In this document: positions 58,816 to 64,000 of the stretch, piece by piece | How the letters are laid out: every line of letters begins with the position of its first letter | Position numbering within the stretch: position 1 is the stretch's first letter | NCBI RefSeq assembly: GCF_000972785.3 | Contig: NZ_CP011253.3 | Coordinates: 3,100,001 to 3,164,000, forward strand | Direction: 5' to 3' | DNA length: 64,000 nucleotides | From: Pandoraea oxalativorans | GTDB taxonomy: Bacteria; Pseudomonadota; Gammaproteobacteria; Burkholderiales; Burkholderiaceae | Made by a program: the position numbers and the translations under genes | The notes under the pieces: model-generated | Database searches by the model: none | Told to the model about the DNA's origin: nothing | Seen by the model: only the letters and a program-made list of their open reading frames with translations

Positions 58816-59332
58816 GTGACCGCTTAGTGAGTTGAGTGGTATCGCGGCGCGTTCAAACGCGTCGTGAGACAGCCGGGACATGTTGTGTTGAATCACATGT
58901 CACGGCAGCAGGCGCGGCGTTCTTCCCCCCGGGAACGTCGCGCAGCGATGGATGCATCGAACCGGCGGCCGCGCTCGTGCCCCCAAAGACGAGAGGCGTG
59001 CCGACCTGCCCCCGACGCGCGCCTGGCGAGCCGCCGGTCTCGATGCGCCTCGTACGGTGCACGCGCCGTCGCGCCCATCCAACGGGTTTCTTCCCTGCGT
59101 CCCTGCTTGCCCGGCGCATGCCCCATGTCAAACGACACCCGGCATGTCCGGGCTTTTTTTCGCGCTGCGATGGTAGGATGGACGTACGGCTTTCGTCTTT
59201 TTGGTCTCGTTTTCGCCGCTTGCGCTGTTTTATGCGAAATGCGAACGGCCCGCAGGCGTTGGCCGTCGCTGGCAAGTCATCTCGAATGCTTCCCCCGCGT
59301 TCGGTCCCTCGGCCCTACGATAAGGAGTGCGA
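58816..59332. other. Intergenic region after the efflux operon
   Basis: About 517 bases without a supported gene. Several overlapping ORFs exist on both strands, but none has a ribosome binding site or family-like features. CCCGG and CCGGG at 59138-59153, followed by seven T, look like the efflux operon's terminator. The promoter of the RcnB-like gene must lie in the last 170 bases. Confidence 0.5.
59138..59160 (+). terminator. Probable terminator of the efflux operon
   Basis: CCCGG-CATGT-CCGGG followed by C and seven T. It is about 320 bases after oprC, which is far but with no gene in between. Confidence 0.6.
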
Positions 59333-59764
59333 ATGATGAAGATGCGAAAGACACTGTCGCTGTGCCTCGCCGCCGGTCTGGCGGTTTCCTCTTCCCTCGT
59401 CCTGGCACAGGGCGGCCCGCCGCCCCAGGGTGGTATGGGTGGCCCGGGTGGTCCGCCCCCGGGGCATCAGCCGGGCGGACCGCATGGAGGTCCTCCGGGT
59501 CATGGCCCGCAAAAGAGTCCACATGGAGGTCCGCCGCCGCACGCTCAGGGCGGTCCCGGCAACGATTCCTCCTGGCAGCATCCCGACTGGCGCAAGGGCG
59601 ACCGCGTGCCGCAGCAATACCGCGATGCGCAATACCGCGTCGACGACTACCGGCAGTACCGACTCGACGCGCCGAAACGCGGCCACCACTGGGTTGGCGT
59701 GGGGGGCGACTTCCTGCTGGTCAATGGTTCGGGCGTGATCGTCCAGATCGTGAGCGGGCACTGA
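59333..59764 (+). CDS. RcnB-like periplasmic protein with Gly/Pro/His-rich linker
   Basis: AAGGAG lies 5 bases before ATG 59333. Residues 1-25 form a signal peptide (LSLCLAAGLAVSSSLVLAQ). Residues 26-75 are a low-complexity Gly/Pro/His segment built on GGPP and GGPH units. The C-terminal domain resembles RcnB: VPQQYRDAQYRVDDYRQYRL and KRGHHWVGVGGDFLLVNGSG, ending VIVQIVSGH. RcnB helps nickel and cobalt homeostasis in E. coli, and the His-rich linker could bind metal, but no metal transporter gene is adjacent. A strong hairpin follows. Confidence 0.87.
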   Translation: MMKMRKTLSLCLAAGLAVSSSLVLAQGGPPPQGGMGGPGGPPPGHQPGGPHGGPPGHGPQKSPHGGPPPHAQGGPGNDSSWQHPDWRKGDRVPQQYRDAQYRVDDYRQYRLDAPKRGHHWVGVGGDFLLVNGSGVIVQIVSGH

Positions 59765-59824
59765 TCGCCGACCGATGCCTTAGCCGCTCGTCGGCGTCGT
59801 AATTTACCGCTGACTCGCCAGCCG

Positions 59825-59855
59825 TACGGCAGGGCCTCGCGCCCTGCCGTATTTC
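59825..59855 (+). terminator. Terminator downstream of the RcnB-like gene
   Basis: Perfect 11-base arms TACGGCAGGGC and GCCCTGCCGTA around a 5-base loop, followed by TTT. The T run is short, so efficiency is uncertain. Confidence 0.65.
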
Positions 59856-60061
59856 GTTGGTGCTTCGTCTTCGCGGGCCATCTGGCGCTAGAAGCGTCCG
59901 CTCCCCGCCCCGCCCCAATCCTTCCCGCGCCAGCAAGCTTCACGCCCTTCCCGTCTCGTTTTCCTCGATTTGGTGCGCCGCTTTGAAGCTCGTTGGCTCC
60001 GAACCGTAATTTCGCTGCGGCGCAGCATTAAAATCACGCGCTCCTGATCTCCCAATCCATC

Positions 60062-60076
60062 GATATACGATATATC
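60062..60076. promoter_or_regulatory. AT-rich palindrome upstream of the HPP-CBS gene
   Basis: GATATA-CGA-TATATC is a perfect inverted repeat 43 bases before the preferred start. It may overlap a -10 box. It shares ATATACG with the palindrome at 63540-63567. Confidence 0.45.
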
Positions 60077-60118
60077 ATGCACAAAATATCAAGACGACGC
60101 CCCAGAAAGGTGCGTTCG

Positions 60119-61255
60119 ATGGAGCGGGACGACATGGCAATGACACGACGTGATGTGAGGGATTGGATGGCGGGTTTTCTGCCCGCCGTGGTGGCCGTTC
60201 ACTGGCGCGAGCGTCTGCGCGCCGGCATGGGCGCACTATGCGGTATCGCTGTGACGGGCGGCCTGATGCTGTGGCTGCTCGGTCCCGCCTCCTACATCCC
60301 CTGGCTGGTGGCCCCGATGGGTGCGTCGGCCGTGCTGCTCTTCGGCGTGCCCGCCAGTCCTCTCGCGCAACCCTGGTCGATTCTCGGCGGCAATCTCGTG
60401 GCGGCCGTCGTCGGCGTGACGTGCGCCATGTTTATTTCGCCCCCCGTCATTGCCGCCGCGACTGCGGTCGGTGTGTCCATCGCACTGATGTTCACGTTTC
60501 GCTGCGTGCACCCGCCTTCAGGCGCCGTAGCCCTCACTGCCGTGCTCGGCGGCCCGGCGGTTCATGCGCTCGGCTACGGCTTCGTGCTCGAACCGATTGC
60601 GCTTCAGTCGGTCATGCTGCTTGGCTCGGCCATCGGCTATCACGCGATCACCGGCCACCGTTACCCGCACGCGATGAAGGCGCAAGCACCGGCCCGTCCG
60701 GTCAATGCGCAAGCGATTCCCGTGACGACGGCAGACGCCGAAAAGGCCCTCGCCCGTCGCAGCGAATTGCTCGACATCTCGGCCGACGATCTGGCCAGCC
60801 TGCTGCGCGACACGCAACGCGAAGCCTTCGCCCGTCGTGCGCGCGAACTGACAGCGGCCGACGTGATGGCGCCGCCGCTTGTCAAGGTGCAGGCGCATGA
60901 GGAAGTCCCTGTGGCGTGGCGCTTGCTGCAACGCCATGGACTGGACGCCGTGCCGGTGGTCGATTCGGAAGCACGCGTCATTGGACTGTTGACGCGGCAC
61001 GATCTGCACACGCGACGTGCGCGCCGCCAGAACTGGCCGCGCTTCGGCGTCTCGTTGGGGGCCGGTCAACGCCCTGCCGTCCGCGATCTGATGCAAGGCA
61101 ATCTCAAGTCGGCCACCGCGGGCATGCCGCTCTCCGAACTAATCGCACTCCTCTCGACGCAACGCCACGGCACGCTGCCCGTGCTCGATGACGCCGCCCG
61201 ACTCGTGGGCCTCGTCACACACGCCGACGTGCTGCGCAAAGTCGTAAACGCCTGA
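60119..61255 (+). CDS. HPP-family membrane protein with C-terminal CBS pair
   Basis: The N-terminal part holds four or five TM helices of the HPP family, with the name-giving segment MFTFRCVHPPSGAVAL near residue 135 and GPASYIPWLVAPMGASAVLL near 60. A linker leads to two CBS domains (LTAADVMAPPLVKVQAHEEV near residue 245, then VRDLMQGNLKSATAGMPL near 320), which usually bind adenine nucleotides. Some HPP proteins transport nitrite in chloroplasts and cyanobacteria, but this cannot be transferred safely. ATG 60119 has GAAAGG 8 bases upstream; ATG 60077 in the same frame is an alternative. Confidence 0.9.
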   Translation: MERDDMAMTRRDVRDWMAGFLPAVVAVHWRERLRAGMGALCGIAVTGGLMLWLLGPASYIPWLVAPMGASAVLLFGVPASPLAQPWSILGGNLVAAVVGVTCAMFISPPVIAAATAVGVSIALMFTFRCVHPPSGAVALTAVLGGPAVHALGYGFVLEPIALQSVMLLGSAIGYHAITGHRYPHAMKAQAPARPVNAQAIPVTTADAEKALARRSELLDISADDLASLLRDTQREAFARRARELTAADVMAPPLVKVQAHEEVPVAWRLLQRHGLDAVPVVDSEARVIGLLTRHDLHTRRARRQNWPRFGVSLGAGQRPAVRDLMQGNLKSATAGMPLSELIALLSTQRHGTLPVLDDAARLVGLVTHADVLRKVVNA

Positions 61256-61514
61256 AGCGTCGGCCGTCCGTCGCCTGCGCGTCGATCCGGCGTCGCAGGC
61301 CGAATCCTCCCATCCCGCCAAGCCACGCGCGTCCCCACACACGTCTCGCAGCACCGTCCGTCTGTCCGCCACAACAGGCGCTATTCCCCCGTCGTTGCAC
61401 GATTCGTTGCAAGATTGTCAGCCGTAGGCCGATCTGCAAGAATGGCGTCGAAGTAACGCAGTCACGCCGTACAGCTTCGACCACCGAAGCAAAATAAATC
61501 GCTCAGGGGGAAAC

Positions 61515-62339
61515 ATGGAACCGATAACGTTCAAGCAGTGTTTCGTAGGAGCATGGATCGACGGTTTTAATGCGTTACGCAATCGGCCGCTATTAAGCCT
61601 GATAGTGGCCCTCGTTGTGCTCGTGTCGTCCGCACTCGGCATCTCGCTGAAGCAACTCGCGAGCGCCGCCGCGCAAGGGGGCGATGCGACTTACCGCCTC
61701 AATATCGCGCTTCTGTCGCTTGGCGTCGGACTCGTCAATCTGATCGCGCTCGCGGTACTTGCCGTTCATATCCTGCGCTATGTCATTCTCGGTCCGGACG
61801 TCGCTCGGCAATCGCCCTGGTTCGGTCGCGACGTGTGGCGTTATATCTGGCTATCGCTGCAACTGGTGATCGCTATGATGATCGCGGCTTTCATTCCCGC
61901 GTTTATCATCGGCTTCGCCATGCGGATGAGCGGAAGCAGCCATTCCTACGCCCTGCTCGCCACGTTCATCGCGTTAATGGCTTGCGCGGCGGTCTTCGTC
62001 ATCACCCGCATCTCACTCATTTATGCGCAGGTTGCGGTCGGACGCAGCAAACGCTGGGGCGCCGCGTGGCAGGATTCGCGGGGACATTTCTGGTCGATGT
62101 TCGGTACCGCGTTCGTGACGTTCCTGCCGCTCTTCGGCACCGGCATCGTGATCACACTGCTGCTGGCGCTGGTCCTGAGATTCATGCCGGAAGTCACCAT
62201 TGCGGTACTCGGCTCGCTGATCCTGAAGACGGTGTTCTCGATTGTGTGGCTCGCCGTGGCTTGCGGCGTCGGCGGGTGGCTGTATCACCGCTATGCCAAT
62301 CAGTTGCTGCTGATGGACGGCGCACCGGACGATTTGTAA
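61515..62339 (+). CDS. Six-TM membrane protein of unknown function
   Basis: The 274-residue protein opens MEPITFKQCFVGAWIDGFNA, with CAGGGGG five bases before the ATG. It contains about six hydrophobic helices, for example LLSLIVALVVLVSSALGI, LVNLIALAVLAVHILRYVIL, LVIAMMIAAFIPAFIIGFAM and FVTFLPLFGTGIVITLLLAL. No motif beyond these was recognised. It stands alone between the HPP-CBS gene and a bidirectional terminator. The 259 bases before it hold no supported feature. Confidence 0.8.
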   Translation: MEPITFKQCFVGAWIDGFNALRNRPLLSLIVALVVLVSSALGISLKQLASAAAQGGDATYRLNIALLSLGVGLVNLIALAVLAVHILRYVILGPDVARQSPWFGRDVWRYIWLSLQLVIAMMIAAFIPAFIIGFAMRMSGSSHSYALLATFIALMACAAVFVITRISLIYAQVAVGRSKRWGAAWQDSRGHFWSMFGTAFVTFLPLFGTGIVITLLLALVLRFMPEVTIAVLGSLILKTVFSIVWLAVACGVGGWLYHRYANQLLLMDGAPDDL

Positions 62340-62360
62340 AACGCGACGCATAACGAACGC

Positions 62361-62392
62361 AAACGGGGCGCAAACTTTGCGCCCCGTTTTCC
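62361..62392. terminator. Bidirectional terminator between the six-TM gene and map
   Basis: AAACGGGGCGCAAA and TTTGCGCCCCGTTT are perfect 14-base arms; the inner bases form the loop. T runs occur on both strands. Confidence 0.88.
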
Positions 62393-62432
62393 ATTTCAAT
62401 GACGTCCTGCGTCGTGCCGACAACGCCCCCGG

Positions 62433-63272
62433 TCAGGCCGCATTCGCCGCTTTCTCGGCCGCGCCGCCAGCATCGAGCGCGCCATAGCGCGCATATTCGC
62501 CAAGCCCGTCCGGCCATGGTGTGAGCACCTGAAAGCCCGTCTGCGTGACGGCCACCATGTGCTCCCACTGCGCCGAGAGCGAGCGGTCGCGCGTGACGAC
62601 GGTCCAGCCGTCCGCGAGCTGCTTCGTGTCCGGCTTGCCAACGTTGACCATCGGCTCGATGGTGAAGATCATGCCCGGGCGCAACGTCAGGCCCGTGCCG
62701 GGACGTCCGTAGTGCAGCACCTGCGGATCGTCGTGATAGGTCGTGCCGATGCCGTGCCCGCAGTAGTCGCGCACGATGCTGAAGCCTTCGCGATGCGCGA
62801 CCGACTGAATTGCGTAACCGACATCGCCCAGCGTCGCACCGGGGCGCACCGCGCGAATGCCTGCGACCATCGCTTCGTAGGTCGTGTCGACCAGACGCTT
62901 GGCCAGGATGCTCGGCTTGCCCGCGTAATACATGCGGCTCGTATCGCCGAACCAGCCGTCCTTGATGAGGGCGACATCGATGTTCACGATATCGCCGTCG
63001 TGCAACTTCTTGTCGCCGGGAATGCCGTGGCACACCACGTGATTGACCGACGTGCACACCGTCTTCGGATACCCGTGATAGCCGATGTTGGCCGGGATCG
63101 CCTTCAATTCGTCCACGATGAAGTCATGACACAGACGGTCGAGTTCGTCGGTCGTGACACCGGGCTTCACATGCTCGCCGATCATCGCGAGCACTTGTGC
63201 GGCCAGTTCCCCGGCGCGACGCGACAGGGCAATTTCTTCGTTCGAGCGGATGACAACGCGTTCGCGCACCAT
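62433..63272 (-). CDS. map: Type I methionine aminopeptidase, coupled to a ParD-like gene
   Basis: This metallopeptidase removes initiator Met. All metal ligands are visible: Asp99 and Asp110 in IVNIDVALIKDGWFGDTSRM, His173 in CGHGIGTTYHDDP, Glu206 in MIFTIEPMVNVG and Glu237 in SLSAQWEHMVAVT; His82 in VCHGIPG is also kept. At 279 residues it is slightly longer than the E. coli enzyme, with a ~25-residue C-terminal tail. The ATG shares one base with the stop codon of the ParD-like gene (TAATG), so the two are translated together. The housekeeping map usually lies beside rpsB, so this is probably a second copy. Confidence 0.94.
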   Translation of the reverse strand: MVRERVVIRSNEEIALSRRAGELAAQVLAMIGEHVKPGVTTDELDRLCHDFIVDELKAIPANIGYHGYPKTVCTSVNHVVCHGIPGDKKLHDGDIVNIDVALIKDGWFGDTSRMYYAGKPSILAKRLVDTTYEAMVAGIRAVRPGATLGDVGYAIQSVAHREGFSIVRDYCGHGIGTTYHDDPQVLHYGRPGTGLTLRPGMIFTIEPMVNVGKPDTKQLADGWTVVTRDRSLSAQWEHMVAVTQTGFQVLTPWPDGLGEYARYGALDAGGAAEKAANAA

Positions 63273-63526
63273 TAGGCCACCTTATTCATGACGGTGACGG
63301 GTGCACCGGTTGCTGGAGAAGCGGCAACGCCGGTCTCACTGACCGGCGCACCATCGGATTCGATGAGTCGACGGCAGATCTCACCGTAACTCAGCGTGGG
63401 ATTGAGTTCGGCGAGCATGCCGACGCGCAGCCAGTGTTCGGCTTGCGCGTTGATCGAGCGACTGAGCGCACCGCTGGTATTGCGCAGCGCTTCATGCATC
63501 TGCTCTGATATCTTGACGATACCCAT
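63272..63526 (-). CDS. ParD-like protein upstream of map
   Basis: The 84-residue product reads MGIVKISEQMHEALRNTSGA, then LSRSINAQAEHWLRVGMLAE, which has the ribbon-helix-helix character of the ParD_like family (PF11903 by recall). The second half (LNPTLSYGEICRRLIESDGA) and an Ala/Thr/Val-rich tail complete it. ParD proteins are antitoxins that repress their own promoter. A palindrome lies 14 bases upstream of the ATG. Its stop overlaps the map start (TAATG). No ParE toxin gene is present next to it. Confidence 0.85.
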   Translation of the reverse strand: MGIVKISEQMHEALRNTSGALSRSINAQAEHWLRVGMLAELNPTLSYGEICRRLIESDGAPVSETGVAASPATGAPVTVMNKVA

Positions 63527-63829
63527 AGGGCGGGGTCCTATATACGAAATAGCTACGAAACGTATATTACCAGCCCATCGCCGAATTGTCTCGCCTGCGC
63601 GACGAATTCCAGCTCAGGCTCGCCCCGTCAGGCAAACCCGGGCCGTCCCCTCGACATTCGGCGGTGGTTCCCGGAAAGTGAAATGAACGTGTCGGCGCAG
63701 CGCGACAAATTGCCGCAACACGTGGCGTCCGCCATGAATTTGCACCCATTGGAGAAATGATTCGTATTACTGCGTGATAGCATCGCCGCTCGTCGTCACG
63801 AACGCGGTTTGTCGCCGCGCGCACTGAAC
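63527..63829. other. Intergenic region between the ParD-like and DUF2946 genes
   Basis: About 300 bases shared by two divergent genes. ATATACG and CGTATAT at 63540-63567 form an inverted repeat with a 14-base spacer directly upstream of the ParD-like ATG. Otherwise I see short ORFs without ribosome binding sites. Confidence 0.55.
63540..63567. promoter_or_regulatory. Palindrome upstream of the ParD-like/map pair
   Basis: ATATACG-N14-CGTATAT. On the minus strand the downstream arm gives TATATA at the position expected for a -10 box, so a repressor bound here would block the promoter of the pair. Confidence 0.55.
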
Positions 63830-64000
63830 ATGCCGGTATGGTCACGCAGCAAACGCATCGCATGGGTCGGCTTCGCCGCCATGTGGATGCTGCTTTGCGC
63901 GCCGCTGATCAGCCAATATCTGCGCGCGCACCCGTCGTCCATCGACGATGCGCTCTCCAGCGCGTTCTGTACCAGTCTCGACGAAACGGCAGCACAGGGT
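63830..64000 (+). CDS. DUF2946-like membrane protein, partial (5' end only)
   Basis: The frame is open from ATG 63830 to the right edge (57 residues). The product begins MPVWSRSKRIAWVGFAAMWM, continues LLCAPLISQYLRAHPSSIDD, and runs off after ETAAQG. The single N-terminal hydrophobic segment followed by a short Cys-containing stretch matches the DUF2946 family, small proteins usually encoded beside copper or TonB-dependent uptake genes. The neighbourhood beyond the window would settle this. Confidence 0.6.
   Translation, partial: MPVWSRSKRIAWVGFAAMWMLLCAPLISQYLRAHPSSIDDALSSAFCTSLDETAAQG

Noticed and set aside
58864..59802. 312-residue ORF on plus between oprC and the RcnB-like gene
   Set aside because: It overlaps the whole RcnB-like gene in another frame, has no ribosome binding site, and its product is Arg/Pro-rich without motifs.
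63567..63863. 98-residue ORF on minus near the right edge
   Set aside because: It overlaps the palindrome and the DUF2946 start, with no ribosome binding site or recognisable feature.

Overview
The window is high-GC, tightly packed bacterial chromosome. Gene content and order point to a Burkholderiaceae member: the run tig-clpP-clpX-lon-hupB-tRNA(Val)-tRNA(Asp)-ppiD, a BpeEF-OprC/CeoAB-OpcM type efflux operon with its lipase-like llpE gene, and a two-gene cyanophycin synthetase locus with DUF1854 and ABC-transporter companions. Pandoraea is my best guess at genus, but this rests on recall and was not tested by search. No insertion sequence, prophage, integrase or CRISPR array was seen, so this looks like core and regional accessory chromosome rather than an island.

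Layout. 1-10.1 kb: the 5' part of a small secreted protein gene, purL, dadA, a fused NAD(P)HX repair enzyme and pgi. 10.1-13.6 kb: a YbbA-type ABC ATPase head-to-head with tesA (their start codons overlap on opposite strands), then ppiD. 13.6-20.7 kb: two tRNAs and the minus-strand proteostasis block tig, clpP, clpX, lon, plus hupB. 21.1-31.5 kb: a PsrA-like TetR regulator followed by a five-gene fatty-acid beta-oxidation run (fadE-like, long FabG-like reductase, MaoC hydratase, thiolase, fadD; the first four joined by overlapping or nearly overlapping ends) and a DUF1571 exported protein. 31.6-33.5 kb: minCDE. 33.8-37.9 kb: two very small genes and two regulator/SDR pairs (LysR and TetR, each divergent from an SDR). 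38.0-47.6 kb: rdgC, then the cyanophycin locus (DUF1854 gene and a fused ABC exporter on minus, two cyanophycin synthetase genes on plus). 47.7-49.5 kb: an unrecognised 596-residue protein. 49.9-58.8 kb: GNAT and BpeT/CeoR-like regulator divergent from llpE-bpeE-bpeF-oprC. 58.8-64 kb: RcnB-like periplasmic protein, HPP-CBS membrane protein, a six-TM protein, a ParD-like/methionine aminopeptidase pair, and the start of a DUF2946 gene.

How the genes work together. The tig/clp/lon block covers nascent-chain folding and ATP-dependent proteolysis. The fad cluster could carry acyl-CoA from activation through all four beta-oxidation steps under one local regulator. In the cyanophycin locus the two synthetases look complementary: the first keeps an HxxEH motif in its N domain but has drifted in its C-terminal Mur-ligase motifs, while the second keeps consensus Mur-ligase motifs and has lost HxxEH. 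The RND operon is a textbook regulator-divergent efflux locus, but its LlpE protein has Asp where the catalytic Ser should be. The two most interesting points for follow-up are the paired synthetases with their dedicated ABC/DUF1854 partners, and the one-base-overlapping ParD-like/Map pair with a palindrome upstream that resembles a toxin-antitoxin autoregulatory operator.
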